64,000 nt of DNA from Asaia siamensis (GCF_014635085.1 NZ_BMCH01000005.1:186001-250000), one strand, 5' to 3'. Numbered from the stretch's first letter, positions 36,227-45,783 are shown. Translations and numbers: made by a program. The notes: a model not told the origin generated them from the sequence alone.

Positions 36227-37725
36227 TGATGTTTGCACTTCCCGCTCTCGTACTTATCCCCTTCATCGGGGGTCTCGCAGCCTGGCTTGTCGGGCTACGG
36301 GGCGCTTCACGCGCCGCCTGGGTATCTTCCCTGATTACCCTTGTCCTCATGGTGGTGCTCCTTGCCCAGATCACGATCAGCAGCTTTGCTGCTGGCGCCG
36401 GGGCGGGAGGATGGTTCGCCCATTTCTCCATGGCCTGGGTACCGATGCTCGGTATCAACGTACGGTTCGATCTCGACGGGCTGAGCCTCGTCATGCTCTG
36501 GCTGAACGCGGTGATCGCACTGCCTTGCGTGCTGCTCAGCGCGCGGAACGTGGCCGATCGCGCCGGGCTGTTCCACTGCCTGCTTCTGGCCACCGTGGCC
36601 GGGATCAACGGCGTGTTCATGGCGACCGATCTGTTCCTGTTCTTCTTCTTCTGGGAACTGATGCTGCTGCCGCTGTTCGGCCTCATCCTGATCTGGGGTG
36701 ATGCCGGTCGTCAGCGCGCCGTGCTGAAGTTCTTCCTGTTCACGCAGGGCAGTGGTCTGCTGATGCTTCTGGCCATCCTTGGCCTGGTCATCGTCAACCA
36801 GCAGCGCACGGGCGTGATCACCTTCGATTACTTCGCCCTGTCGCAGACCGCCCTCATCGCACCGATCGCACCGGTTCTGATGCTTGGCTTCTTCATCGCC
36901 TTTGCGGTGAAGCTGCCAATGGTGCCCTTCCACGCCTGGCTGCCTGACACCTATGCGGCCTCTCCGGCTGCGGTGAGCATCCTGCTTGCCGGTGTGCTGG
37001 CCAAGACGGGTGGCTACGGTCTGATCCGGTTTGTGGTCATGCTGTTCCCGCAGGCATCGGCGCATATCGCACCGCTCGCCATGACGCTTGGCGTTGTCGG
37101 TATTCTCTACTGCGCATGGCTTGCTGTGGCGCAGGACGATATCAAGCGCCTGATCGCCTATTCGTCCATAAGCCATCTCGGCTTCATTCTGCTGGGTGTG
37201 TTTTCGGGCACGCGCATCGGTATGGAGGGCGCTATCGCCCAGATGGTGGCGCATGGTCTGAGCACTGGCGCGCTTTTCGTAATCGCCGGTCTGCTGGAAG
37301 AGCGTCTGGGCACGCGTGACATGTCGAAAATGGGTGGTCTCTGGCCTGCCATGCCGCAATTCTCGGCGCTCGCCATGTTCTTCGCTGCCGCGTCGCTTGG
37401 CCTGCCGGGCCTGGGGAACTTCGTTGGTGAGTTTCTGGTGCTGATGGGAACGTGGCAGGTCAGCCATGTCATGACGTTCTTTGCAGCAGCAGGCCTCGTT
37501 CTTTCCTCGGTCTATTCGCTCACGATGATGCTTCGTGTGTTCTACGGCCCCAAGAAGACCGAAAGCCTCGCTCCGCTTGGTGCGCCCTCCGTGCCGCATA
37601 TCGCCGTTCTTGGTGTGGCAGCCCTTCTTCTCCTTGCGCTTGGTGTCTATCCGCAGCCGGTTCTGAATCTTTCAGTCCCTGCCAGCCCCCATGTCGTGAG
37701 CATCGCTCAGGAGCAGGCACAGTAA
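36223..37725 (+). CDS. nuoM: NADH-quinone oxidoreductase subunit M
   Basis: 500 residues. Three ATG codons run in tandem at 36223, 36226 and 36229; the first overlaps the nuoL stop and is taken here. It is the antiporter-like subunit between NuoL and NuoN. FFFWELMLLPLFGLI carries the helix-5 glutamate, KLPMVPFHAWLPDTYAASPA the helix-7 lysine region and AVAQDDIKRLIAYSSISHLGF the helix-8 pattern. Shares a base with nuoN (TAATG). Confidence 0.96.
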   Translation: MMMFALPALVLIPFIGGLAAWLVGLRGASRAAWVSSLITLVLMVVLLAQITISSFAAGAGAGGWFAHFSMAWVPMLGINVRFDLDGLSLVMLWLNAVIALPCVLLSARNVADRAGLFHCLLLATVAGINGVFMATDLFLFFFFWELMLLPLFGLILIWGDAGRQRAVLKFFLFTQGSGLLMLLAILGLVIVNQQRTGVITFDYFALSQTALIAPIAPVLMLGFFIAFAVKLPMVPFHAWLPDTYAASPAAVSILLAGVLAKTGGYGLIRFVVMLFPQASAHIAPLAMTLGVVGILYCAWLAVAQDDIKRLIAYSSISHLGFILLGVFSGTRIGMEGAIAQMVAHGLSTGALFVIAGLLEERLGTRDMSKMGGLWPAMPQFSALAMFFAAASLGLPGLGNFVGEFLVLMGTWQVSHVMTFFAAAGLVLSSVYSLTMMLRVFYGPKKTESLAPLGAPSVPHIAVLGVAALLLLALGVYPQPVLNLSVPASPHVVSIAQEQAQ

Positions 37726-39176
37726 TGTCTTTCTCGTTCCTTCCCAACGCTGTGCTGGTGCTCTGCCTCGGGAGCCTGGTCCAGCTGGCCGCCATCTCCT
37801 GGCGGCGTCATGTCGCCCGTGATGCCATTCTGTGCGTCATCGTGCTCGTAGCCGCCCTAGCCTCGATCATGATGCCGACAGCCCTTCTCATGAACGGGGC
37901 GCTGCCGCTTTTTGCGCCCGATACATGGGCCTCCTTTGCCGGTGCGCTGATCATTCTCTCGGTGCTTGCCATCGTTCTGATGTCGCGCCATGGCGCGATC
38001 AGCGCTGACCCGACCGTCAACAGCGAGTATTTCCTGCTGCTGACGCTGGCGACGCTGGGCGGTGTTGCCATGACCGGCGCCGTTCATTTCATCTCGTTCT
38101 TCCTCGGCCTCGAAACGCTCAGCCTTGCCCTGCTTGGTCTGATCGCCTTCCAGAACAAGCGTCTGGATGCCGGTGAAGCCGCGATGAAATATCTGCTGCT
38201 CTCCGGTGTGGCATCGGCCACGATGGTTTTCGGTTTCGCGCTCATTTATGCCGAAACCGGATCGCTGCGCTTCGCTGTTCCGGATCTGTCGCATGCTCCC
38301 GAGCCGATTATCGGCACGATGGGCGTGATCCTGGTTCTGACGGGTATGTTCTTCAAGCTTTCCGCCGTACCGTTTCATCTCTGGCTGGCTGATGTGCTTG
38401 AAGGCACTTCGGTGCCGGTGGCAGCTCTTGTGGCGGTTACCTCGAAGATCGCGCTTTTCGCCGCGATGCTGCGCTATTTCTCGTCCGTCAATCTCGGTGT
38501 GCCCAGCGCACAGGTCAACGAGATCCTGATCGTGGCCATCCTCAGCATGCTGGGTGGTAACCTGATGGCCGTGGTGCAGACCGATCTGCGCCGCCTGCTG
38601 GCAGGGTCGTCGATCGCCCATGTGGGCTATCTGCTGGTGGCCTTCCTGTCGCCGGTTCCGTTTGGCGTGGCGTCGGCTGCTTTCTATCTGGCGGCCTATG
38701 CGATCTCGACCATTGGCGTATTCGCCATCATGAACGGTGTTCTGCCGCAGGGTACGGATATCCGCGAATGGCACGGTCTGTTCCGTCGCAAGCCCGCTGC
38801 GGCCTTGGCAATGTCTGTCATGCTGGTTTCGCTGGCTGGTATTCCGCCCGCAGTCGGCTTCTTCGCGAAGTTCTATATCGTGGCAGCCGGCGTATCGGCG
38901 CATCAGACCCTTCTGCTTTTCGTGCTTATCCTGAGCAGCACGATCGGCCTGTTCTACTATCTGCGTCTGATCCTGATCATGCTGACCCCGGCACCTGCCG
39001 GTCGCGAGGCTCATGCCGAGGTAACGTCGCCGACGCCGGTCAATGCCGCGCTGATCACGGTTCTGGCCTGCGCCACCATTCTGCTGGGTATTTGCCCCAG
39101 CACTCTGGTGCAGCACAGTCAGGCCCTGATCGTTGCTTCGCCTCTGCCGGTTGCAGCGCCGACCCAGCTTCCCTGA
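37725..39176 (+). CDS. nuoN: NADH-quinone oxidoreductase subunit N
   Basis: 483 residues from the ATG at 37725. Third antiporter-like proton channel, nearest to NuoK. FLGLETLSLALLGLIAF has the helix-5 glutamate, FKLSAVPFHLWLADVLEG the lysine of helix 7, and VVQTDLRRLLAGSSIAHVGYLLVAF the helix-8 segment, with Arg where NuoL and NuoM have Lys. It ends the operon; a strong terminator begins 27 bases downstream. Confidence 0.96.
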   Translation: MSFSFLPNAVLVLCLGSLVQLAAISWRRHVARDAILCVIVLVAALASIMMPTALLMNGALPLFAPDTWASFAGALIILSVLAIVLMSRHGAISADPTVNSEYFLLLTLATLGGVAMTGAVHFISFFLGLETLSLALLGLIAFQNKRLDAGEAAMKYLLLSGVASATMVFGFALIYAETGSLRFAVPDLSHAPEPIIGTMGVILVLTGMFFKLSAVPFHLWLADVLEGTSVPVAALVAVTSKIALFAAMLRYFSSVNLGVPSAQVNEILIVAILSMLGGNLMAVVQTDLRRLLAGSSIAHVGYLLVAFLSPVPFGVASAAFYLAAYAISTIGVFAIMNGVLPQGTDIREWHGLFRRKPAAALAMSVMLVSLAGIPPAVGFFAKFYIVAAGVSAHQTLLLFVLILSSTIGLFYYLRLILIMLTPAPAGREAHAEVTSPTPVNAALITVLACATILLGICPSTLVQHSQALIVASPLPVAAPTQLP

Positions 39177-39203
39177 GACAGTTCTGCCTTTGCAGGCATA
39201 GAG

Positions 39204-39238
39204 AAAGCTGCATGTCGCAAGGTATGCAGCTTTTTTTT
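39204..39238 (+). terminator. Rho-independent terminator of the nuo operon
   Basis: AAAGCTGCAT (39204-39213) and ATGCAGCTTT (39224-39233) form a perfect 10-bp stem with a 10-base loop, and the right arm runs into eight consecutive T (39231-39238). This is the clearest intrinsic terminator in the window. cobG starts only 37 bases later. Confidence 0.92.
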
Positions 39239-39275
39239 GTGAGCACGATCCTGCATTGGGCGCTATCAGGCGGGG

Positions 39276-40418
39276 ATGAGCCGTAACCCGATGCGAAAAG
39301 GCTGGTGCCCAAGCCTTCATGCCCCCATGCAGACCCATGACGGGTGGCTCGTACGTGTCACGCCCGATCTTGAGGGACTGAGCCCGGCGCAGCTGTCGTT
39401 TCTGGCTGAAATGGCAGCGCGACAGGGGAATGGACGCATCACCCTGACCCTGCGCGGCAATCTACAATTGCGCGGCTTTCAGGAAGAAGCGGCGCGCCGT
39501 TTTGCGCTGCAAGCGGCCGAGGCCGGGCTGGGTCTTGCTGACCCGCAGCGGGAATCCCGCCGTCGCGTGCTTTTCATGTCTCCTCTGGCAGGGCGTGACC
39601 CTGCCTGCGCCCCTGACACGCTGGCTCTGGCGCGTGAGATCGAGGCTGCAGTCACGGCATCGGGCTTCGACTGGCATCCTCCTGAGAAATTCGGCGTGGT
39701 TGTCGATGGGGGAGGGCTCGTGCCGTCGGGCGCCATGCGCGCCGACGTGATGCTGCGTCATGAAGGCGGCTCATGGGTGCTCCATCATGGTGCCGTATCT
39801 CAGGCGACAGACAGGCAAGGGGCTGTTGCCCTTGTGATGGAGTGTCTCGAAGCGTCTTGCAGGCAACGGATGGAGGGGAGGGCACTGCACAAGGCATCGC
39901 CTTTCATCGGCAGGAGACCTGCTCTCATGGGGGCATTTCTTCCGGGTTGTTTCGGGGTGGAAGCCGTTCTTGGCGAAATCAGCAGCCAGAGCTGTGCCTT
40001 TCTGTCAGCGACAGGCGCCACGACGCGGGTTACCCCATGGCGTGGTCTGATTCTGGAAAGCCGGATCGAAGCCGCCGATCTGATGAGCGATCCGCAGGAT
40101 CTACGCCGTGCGTTGATTGCTTGCCCCGGTGAGGGGAACTGTCATCAGGCGCTCAGCCCGACCCGCAAGGATGCGCTGTCTCTTGCCCCGGCCCTTCTGG
40201 GACGCAGTCTGCATGTATCGGGTTGCGCGAAAGGCTGTGCCTCGCGTGGTCAGAGCAATGTGACCCTCGTCGCGCGCGAGACAGGTTATGATCTCATCTG
40301 GAATGGCACAGTGGCTGACCGGCCGGTCGAGACTGGCCTTGGCATCGAGGACGTGCGAAGGCGTCTGCATCGGGACGATCCCGCCGGGAAAGACAGGAAG
40401 GAAGAAAACCGCCCATGA
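39276..40418 (+). CDS. cobG: Precorrin-3B synthase CobG
   Basis: 380 residues of the nitrite/sulfite-reductase-like family. CobG uses oxygen and an iron-sulfur centre to convert precorrin-3A to precorrin-3B, the step that marks the aerobic corrin pathway. It starts RKGWCPSLHAPMQTHDGWLVRV, has RITLTLRGNLQLRGF, and the C-terminal cluster motif CPGEGNCHQAL plus HVSGCAKGCASRGQSNVTLV. A GGCGGGG ribosome-binding site precedes the ATG. First gene of cobG-H-I-J, overlapping cobH by 4 nt; no riboswitch precedes it. Confidence 0.93.
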   Translation: MSRNPMRKGWCPSLHAPMQTHDGWLVRVTPDLEGLSPAQLSFLAEMAARQGNGRITLTLRGNLQLRGFQEEAARRFALQAAEAGLGLADPQRESRRRVLFMSPLAGRDPACAPDTLALAREIEAAVTASGFDWHPPEKFGVVVDGGGLVPSGAMRADVMLRHEGGSWVLHHGAVSQATDRQGAVALVMECLEASCRQRMEGRALHKASPFIGRRPALMGAFLPGCFGVEAVLGEISSQSCAFLSATGATTRVTPWRGLILESRIEAADLMSDPQDLRRALIACPGEGNCHQALSPTRKDALSLAPALLGRSLHVSGCAKGCASRGQSNVTLVARETGYDLIWNGTVADRPVETGLGIEDVRRRLHRDDPAGKDRKEENRP

Positions 40419-41050
40419 CCGAGGGGAGCTATGATTACATCCGCGACGGGGCGGCAATCTATGCACGGTCCTTTGCGACGATACGGGCAGAAGCCGATCT
40501 TTCCGGGTTCACGCCGGATCAGTCGCGTGTGGCCGTGCGGGTGATCCACGCCTGCGGCATGGTCGAGGTGACGCGTCACCTGTCTTTCTCTCCTGATTTT
40601 GTCCCGGCGGCGCGAAACGCTCTCCTCGCGGGCAAGCCGGTTTTGTGTGATTCGGAAATGGTGGCGCATGGTGTGACCCGTGCCCGGCTGCCTGCGGCCA
40701 ATCAGGTCATCTGCACCCTGCGGGACAAGCGAACGCCTGAAGTCGCTACGTTCATAGGCAATACGCGCTCGGCTGCAGCGGTCGATCTCTGGGGGGATGA
40801 TCTCGATGGCGCGCTCGTGGCGATCGGCAATGCCCCCACGGCACTTTTTCGCCTTCTCGAGCTGATCGAGCGCGGCGGCAAACGCCCGGCGGCGATCATC
40901 GGCATGCCGGTGGGTTTTGTCGGTGCGGCAGAATCCAAGGAGGCTCTGGCAGTGTTCAACGAAATTCCCTGGGTCGTCGTTCGCGGCAGGCTGGGGGGGA
41001 GCGCCATGGCGGCTGCCTGCGTCAACGCACTCGCAAGCGAGACAGAATGA
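40415..41050 (+). CDS. cobH: Precorrin-8X methylmutase CobH
   Basis: 211 residues. It moves the C11 methyl group to C12, making hydrogenobyrinate. The catalytic histidine is His45 in VRVIHACGMVE. VLCDSEMVAHGVTRARLPAAN and AIIGMPVGFVGAAESKEAL are the conserved family blocks. The ATG overlaps the cobG stop by four bases and its stop overlaps cobI by four, so the operon is translationally coupled. Confidence 0.96.
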   Translation: MTEGSYDYIRDGAAIYARSFATIRAEADLSGFTPDQSRVAVRVIHACGMVEVTRHLSFSPDFVPAARNALLAGKPVLCDSEMVAHGVTRARLPAANQVICTLRDKRTPEVATFIGNTRSAAAVDLWGDDLDGALVAIGNAPTALFRLLELIERGGKRPAAIIGMPVGFVGAAESKEALAVFNEIPWVVVRGRLGGSAMAAACVNALASETE

Positions 41051-41769
41051 GCGGTGTCTGTCGCATCCTCGGCATGGGGCCGGGTGATCCTGAGCTACTG
41101 ACTCTCAAGGCAGTGCGTCTTCTGGCGGAAGCCGATGTGGTGGCGTGGTTTGCCGCTTGCGGCCGACCCGGACATGCGCGTGTGATTGCAGACGGGCATA
41201 TCCCCCGGAATGCGCATGAGCTGCGCTTCGACTACCCCTTTACCACCGGCGTGTCGGTTGAAGACCCGCGCTATCTCGCCGAGATGGGGGCTTTTTACGA
41301 TTCCTGCGCCCGGGATCTCGCGAAGGAGCTCGCTGAGGGGCGGCAGGTCGCTCTTTTATGCGAGGGCGATCCCTTCCTTTATGGTTCGGCGATGTATCTG
41401 TTCGACCGGCTCAGTCCCGCCTATCGCTGTGAGATCGTACCGGGAATTTCGGGCATGAGCGGTTGCTGGTCGGCGGCGCACTTACCGATGGTGCATGGCG
41501 ATGACGTGCTGAGCGTGCTGCCTGCCACACTGGATGAAGAGAGCCTCGCGCACTGGCTCGGTCGGGGCGATGCGCATGTCATCATGAAGCTGGGCCGGAA
41601 TTTCGAAAAGGTGCGTGCGGCATTGCATCGAAGCGGCCGGGATGAAAAGGCGGTCTATGTCGAGCGTGGCACGCAGAGCGGCCAGATATGTCTGCCGCTT
41701 GATCAGGCTCCGGAAAAGGCCCCCTATTTCTCGATGGTGCTGGTGCCCGGCCGCAAACGCGCCCGATGA
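41047..41769 (+). CDS. cobI: Precorrin-2 C20-methyltransferase CobI
   Basis: 240 residues of the SAM-dependent tetrapyrrole methylase family. GMGPGDPELLTLKAVRLL is the N-terminal loop, LCEGDPFLYGSAMYLFDRL the second SAM-binding loop and IVPGISGMSGCWSAAHLPMVHGDD the substrate-contact segment. It methylates precorrin-2 to precorrin-3A, feeding CobG. Four-base overlaps on both sides. Confidence 0.95.
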   Translation: MSGVCRILGMGPGDPELLTLKAVRLLAEADVVAWFAACGRPGHARVIADGHIPRNAHELRFDYPFTTGVSVEDPRYLAEMGAFYDSCARDLAKELAEGRQVALLCEGDPFLYGSAMYLFDRLSPAYRCEIVPGISGMSGCWSAAHLPMVHGDDVLSVLPATLDEESLAHWLGRGDAHVIMKLGRNFEKVRAALHRSGRDEKAVYVERGTQSGQICLPLDQAPEKAPYFSMVLVPGRKRAR

Positions 41770-42527
41770 CACCGCGTCTTTTCATCGTGGGACTTGGGCC
41801 GGGCGCAGAAGACCAGGTCACGCAGGAAGCGCGTGAGGCTCTGGCACAGGCGACCGATCTGCTTGGTTACGGGCTTTATGTCACGCGGGCTGTGATACTT
41901 GGCGCAGCAGATCAGGCCGTGCCCCATATGACTGATAATCGCGAGGAACTGGGCCGCGCTCGCCATGCGCTGGAGCTTGCCATGCAGGGGCGGGTGCCGG
42001 TGGTGGTCTCTGGTGGTGATGCCGGTGTATTCGGAATGGCCAGTGCCGTGTTCGAGGCCGTGGCTGAAGGGCCCGAGGCCTGGCGCGGAATCGATATCAG
42101 GGTCATTCCCGGTGTGACCGCGGTACTGGCAACGGCGGCTCGGCTGGGTGCGCCTCTGGGCGGCGATTTCTGTGTCATCTCTCTTTCTGACAATCTCAAG
42201 CCCTGGGACGTCGTGGTCAGGCGTCTGCGCCTTGCCGCAGAGGCAGGGCTTGTGATCGCGCTCTACAACCCGCGCTCCCTGGCGCGACCGGGGCAGCTCG
42301 ATCTGGGTCTGGCGGCGCTGCGCGACGTGCTGCCGGGAGAGATCCCGGTTGTATTCGCGCGTGCGATCGGACGGCCCACCGAGCATGTGCTGAGCACGAC
42401 ATTGTCTCAGGCGAGAGGGGAAAGCGCCGATATGAGCACGCTTGTGCTGATCGGCTGCGCCCATACGAAGCAGATAGAGCGACCGGGCCAGTCCCCCTGG
42501 CTCTATACGCTGCGTCGGGTTCCCTGA
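41766..42527 (+). CDS. cobJ: Precorrin-3B C17-methyltransferase CobJ
   Basis: 253 residues. The ring-contraction methyltransferase that acts on the CobG product. GLGPGAEDQVTQEAREAL, LVVSGGDAGVFGMASAVFE-type loop (VVVSGGDAGVFGMAS) and VIPGVTAVLATAARLGAPLGGDFCVISLSD are diagnostic of CobJ/CbiH. Its last 25 bases overlap the 3' end of cobK, which runs on the opposite strand. Confidence 0.95.
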   Translation: MTPRLFIVGLGPGAEDQVTQEAREALAQATDLLGYGLYVTRAVILGAADQAVPHMTDNREELGRARHALELAMQGRVPVVVSGGDAGVFGMASAVFEAVAEGPEAWRGIDIRVIPGVTAVLATAARLGAPLGGDFCVISLSDNLKPWDVVVRRLRLAAEAGLVIALYNPRSLARPGQLDLGLAALRDVLPGEIPVVFARAIGRPTEHVLSTTLSQARGESADMSTLVLIGCAHTKQIERPGQSPWLYTLRRVP

Positions 42528-43258
42528 CGCGCGTTCTGTGCGACCCAGTCGAGAGCTTCCCCGACGCTCTCGCATTCCTGCGCAGGCGGCAGGACAGGGC
42601 GATCGACCATGATCACTTCAAGATCGAGCTGTCTTGCAGCATCGAGCTTGGCAGCAGTGGCATCCGAGCCGGCATTTTTCGTCACGAGACACTCGATCCC
42701 GTGCTGCGTCATGAGCGCGATCTCGTCATCCAGCGAGAAGGGGCCCCGCGCCAGAATCAGGGTCGTTCGAGGCGGAAGAGACAGAGTCGGCGTTTCGATG
42801 CTGCGCAGGAGGTAGCGGTGCGGGGTCATCATGAACGGGGCAAGGTCCTTGCGCCCCGTGGTGAGAAAGACATGACGAGGCGTTTCACCCAGAACGGCTG
42901 GTACCGCGTCGATGCTGTCGACGTGCCGCCACCGTGCCCCTGGCGACGCCTTCCATGCCGGTCGGGACAGACGCAGTAAGGGAAGGGCGCATCGCTTTGC
43001 GGCCTCGACGGCATGGCGGCTCATTTGCGCGGCAAAAGGATGGGTGGCGTCAATGACCGCATCGATCCCGTTGGCGCCGAGATAGGTCGTGAGCCCGTCA
43101 ACGCCACCAAATCCGCCGATCCGCTTTTCAGAAGGGACGGGAAGTGCCGAGTTTGTGACCCCCGCCAATGAAAAAATGATATGATGACCGTGCCGAGACT
43201 CTAACGCCTGGCAAAGCTGGCGTGCCTCGCTCGTTCCTCCAAGGATCAGGATCTGCAT
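42503..43258 (-). CDS. cobK: Precorrin-6A reductase CobK, encoded opposite to the operon
   Basis: 251 residues from MQILILGGTSEARQL (ATG at 43258). NADPH-dependent reductase of precorrin-6A. Motifs: GGTSEARQL, DATHPFAAQMS, LTTGRKDLAPF and the C-terminal VTKNAGSDATAAKLDAARQL followed by VIMVDRP. It lies between cobJ and cobL but on the minus strand: its 3' end overlaps cobJ by 25 bases and its start is three bases from the cobL start. It therefore needs its own promoter, which must lie within or opposite the cobL 5' region. Confidence 0.94.
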   Translation of the reverse strand: MQILILGGTSEARQLCQALESRHGHHIIFSLAGVTNSALPVPSEKRIGGFGGVDGLTTYLGANGIDAVIDATHPFAAQMSRHAVEAAKRCALPLLRLSRPAWKASPGARWRHVDSIDAVPAVLGETPRHVFLTTGRKDLAPFMMTPHRYLLRSIETPTLSLPPRTTLILARGPFSLDDEIALMTQHGIECLVTKNAGSDATAAKLDAARQLDLEVIMVDRPVLPPAQECESVGEALDWVAQNARQGTRRSV

Positions 43259-43261
43259 CGT

Positions 43262-44497
43262 TTGCCTTCTCTTGCTTTTCACTCAGGCGCCACGCCCTGG
43301 CTCACCCTCATAGGGCTTGGTGAAGACGGGTTTGAGGCGCTTTCCCGGCAGGCGCAACGGGCAATCGCCGAAGCCTGCTTCATCATGGGGGGAAGGCGTC
43401 ATCTTGCCCTGATCGAGGGGAAAAGCCACGCCGAGCAGCAGTCCTGGCCCTTGCCCTATGCGCAGGCTATGCAGGTACTTGAACGTTATGAGGGCAGGAA
43501 GGTGGTTGTTCTGGCTTCCGGCGATCCGTTCTTCTTTGGGGCCGGAACACAGCTTGTCGCGCGTTTTGGGCGCGAGGCGATGAATGTCCTGCCCGGGCGT
43601 TCCTGCCTGACCGCTGCCTGTGCCCGTCTGGGCTGGTCGGCGCAGGATATCAGTGTCGTTTCCCTGTGTGGGCGCCCGCTTTCGCATCTTGTGCCACATC
43701 TTCAGCCCAATGCGCGGTTGATGCTGCTTTCTGCTGACGAGACGACACCCGCCCGGGTGGCAGCCTTTCTGAATGAACGTGGATGTGGCCAGAGCAGGCT
43801 TCATCTGCTTGAGGCCCTTGATGGCCCCCGTGAAAGCCTGCGCACTCTGCGCGCCTGCGAGGCAATGCCGGAGCCTGTTGCCCGTCTCAATATGGTGGCG
43901 GTCGAGATCGTGGCCGAAGCCGGGGCCCGGCTTGTCCCCTTGAGCAGCGGCCTGCCGGATGATTTTTTCGAGCATGACGGGCAGATCACCAAACAGGAGA
44001 TCCGTGCTGTCACGCTTTCAGCCCTGACTCCTCATCCGGGGCAGGTCTTGTGGGATCTGGGGGCGGGTTCTGGGTCGATCAGTATCGAGTGGATGCTGCG
44101 TCACCCTGCCAATCGTGCCTTTGCCGTCGAGCGTGATGCGGCGCGTGCAGCGCGCATTCAGCGTAATGCCGAGACATTGGGAGTGCCGGAGCTTCACGTG
44201 GAACAGCAGGCGCTTCCCTGCACGCTACCGGCTTTTCCGCCGCCCGATGCTGTATTTGTCGGTGGGGGTGTTGGTGTGCCGGGAGTGCTCGAAACGGGTT
44301 GGGCTGCCTTGAAACCCGGTGGTCGTATGGTGGCCAACGCTGTGACGCTCGAGGGTGAACAGAGGCTTTTCCAGGCTTTTCAAGCGTGGGGCGGTGCGCT
44401 ATCGCGCATCGGCGTAGAGCGTCTAGGACCGATAGGAAATGTGTTTGGATTCAGGCCCGCTATGACAGTAACCCAGTATCAGGCTGTCAAAACATGA
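43262..44497 (+). CDS. cobL: Precorrin-6Y C5,15-methyltransferase (decarboxylating) CobL, TTG start
   Basis: 411 residues, a natural fusion of two methyltransferases. The N-terminal CbiE half has [16 protein letters not shown] and [14 protein letters not shown]; the C-terminal CbiT half (from about 215) starts [17 protein letters not shown], a typical junction, with [14 protein letters not shown] as SAM site. It methylates C5 and C15 and decarboxylates ring C. No ATG or GTG lies near the N-terminus, so the TTG at 43262 is the likely start, back-to-back with the cobK ATG. Confidence 0.93.
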   Translation: MPSLAFHSGATPWLTLIGLGEDGFEALSRQAQRAIAEACFIMGGRRHLALIEGKSHAEQQSWPLPYAQAMQVLERYEGRKVVVLASGDPFFFGAGTQLVARFGREAMNVLPGRSCLTAACARLGWSAQDISVVSLCGRPLSHLVPHLQPNARLMLLSADETTPARVAAFLNERGCGQSRLHLLEALDGPRESLRTLRACEAMPEPVARLNMVAVEIVAEAGARLVPLSSGLPDDFFEHDGQITKQEIRAVTLSALTPHPGQVLWDLGAGSGSISIEWMLRHPANRAFAVERDAARAARIQRNAETLGVPELHVEQQALPCTLPAFPPPDAVFVGGGVGVPGVLETGWAALKPGGRMVANAVTLEGEQRLFQAFQAWGGALSRIGVERLGPIGNVFGFRPAMTVTQYQAVKT

Positions 44498-44877
44498 TTA
44501 TCGGGGGATTGGGCTGCAAGCTCGATGCCTCACCAGAGGCGATGATTGCGGTGGTACAGCAGGCTGTCGAGCGCTGGGGATTGCCCCAGAGTTTTGCCGT
44601 GCCGCCTTTCAGGCAGAATCACGCTGCGGTCCAGGCTGTTGCCCAGCTTTTCAACCTGCCGATTGCCATTGTCGATCTTCTGGCGCTGGCTTCGGCCCAG
44701 CCGCGTTGTCTTACCCATTCCGAGCGGGCGCGTATCACCATGGGGTTCGGCTCGATCGCCGAGGGCTGCGCGCTGGCGGCACTGGGCCCGCATGCGCAGC
44801 TTCTGGGCGCGCGTATTGCCGGAGAGGGGGTGACCTGTGCCTTTGCAGCGATCGCTACCGAGATGTCTGCTGCATGA
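44494..44877 (+). CDS. cobE: Cobalamin biosynthesis protein CobE
   Basis: 127 residues, related to CobE and the C-terminal domain of CbiG. It starts [21 protein letters not shown], close to the family's GxGCRRGxSxExI, and contains [21 protein letters not shown]. CobE is associated with the aerobic corrin-ring steps; its exact reaction is not firmly established. ATGA overlaps link it to cobL before and cobM after. Confidence 0.85.
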   Translation: MIIGGLGCKLDASPEAMIAVVQQAVERWGLPQSFAVPPFRQNHAAVQAVAQLFNLPIAIVDLLALASAQPRCLTHSERARITMGFGSIAEGCALAALGPHAQLLGARIAGEGVTCAFAAIATEMSAA

Positions 44878-45656
44878 CTGTGCATTTCATTGGCGCTGGT
44901 CCGGGAGCCGCCGATCTCATGACCCTGCGCGGTCGCGACCTGCTGGCGCGACTGCCTCTTTGCCTTTACGCCGGGTCGATCATACCGCGTGATATTCTGG
45001 GTTTTTGCGGACCCCAGACCCGGCTGGTTGATACGGCACCGCTTTGCTTGGACGAGATCGAGGCCATTTTCGTTCAGGCCCATCATGACGGTCTGGATGT
45101 TGCCCGTCTGCATTCGGGCGATCTCTCGATTTACAGCGCCGTGGCTGAACAGGTGGCGCGCCTGAACAGGCACAATATTCCTTACACTCTGACCCCTGGT
45201 GTGCCGGCCTATGCAGCCTCTGCCTCTCTTTTGGGGCGGGAGCTGACGGTGCCTGGATTAGTGCAGAGTCTCGTGCTGACCCGAATTTCGGGGCGGGCCT
45301 CAGCGATGCCGGAGGCCGAGACGCTGGAGGCGTTTGCAGCAACTGGCGCGACCCTTGCCATCCATCTCGCCATACACAGGCTCGATGAGGTGGTGACGCG
45401 CTTGCTGCCCTTTTATGGCCCGGCCTGCCCTGTTGCGGTTGTTGCCCGCGCTAGCTGGCCGGATGAACGTTCCGTCGAGGCGACACTTGGCGAGATTGCT
45501 GCAATCATGGCCGCCGAACCCGAGACACGCACGGCCCTCATTCTGGTGGGCCGCGCGCTCGATCCGCCTATGGCGAGAGAGAGCGCGCTCTATGACGCGC
45601 ATTATCAGAGGCGGTTTCGCGGGCGCGATGAATCGCCCCTGCGTGAGGTCGTCTGA
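44874..45656 (+). CDS. cobM: Precorrin-4 C11-methyltransferase CobM
   Basis: 260 residues. [22 protein letters not shown] is the N-terminal methylase loop, [16 protein letters not shown] the second, and [29 protein letters not shown] the CobM/CbiF signature. It adds the C11 methyl group, giving precorrin-5. I chose the ATG at 44874 (ATGA with cobE) over further upstream in-frame starts. Last gene of this cob block. cobF, which acts next, is not in the window. Confidence 0.95.
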   Translation: MTVHFIGAGPGAADLMTLRGRDLLARLPLCLYAGSIIPRDILGFCGPQTRLVDTAPLCLDEIEAIFVQAHHDGLDVARLHSGDLSIYSAVAEQVARLNRHNIPYTLTPGVPAYAASASLLGRELTVPGLVQSLVLTRISGRASAMPEAETLEAFAATGATLAIHLAIHRLDEVVTRLLPFYGPACPVAVVARASWPDERSVEATLGEIAAIMAAEPETRTALILVGRALDPPMARESALYDAHYQRRFRGRDESPLREVV

Positions 45657-45729
45657 TCCATTTTTGTGCATCGGCGTGAACGGATCGGGGCCGGGCAATG
45701 GCAAGTAGCCTGAATCACCGGGATGACAA

Positions 45730-45774
45730 GGTCACCCGGCAGGCGGACTGACTCGCTCCGCCTTGCCCGTGACC
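45730..45774. terminator. Long imperfect hairpin between convergent genes
   Basis: GGTCAC...GGCA...GGCGGA (45730-45750) can pair with TCCGCC...TGCC...GTGACC (45756-45774), giving about 16 pairs with small bulges. It lies between the cobM stop and the stop of the XRE gene on the other strand, where a bidirectional terminator would be expected. No T-run is present on either strand, so termination is inferred from position only. Confidence 0.5.
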
Positions 45775-45783
45775 CCGACTCTA

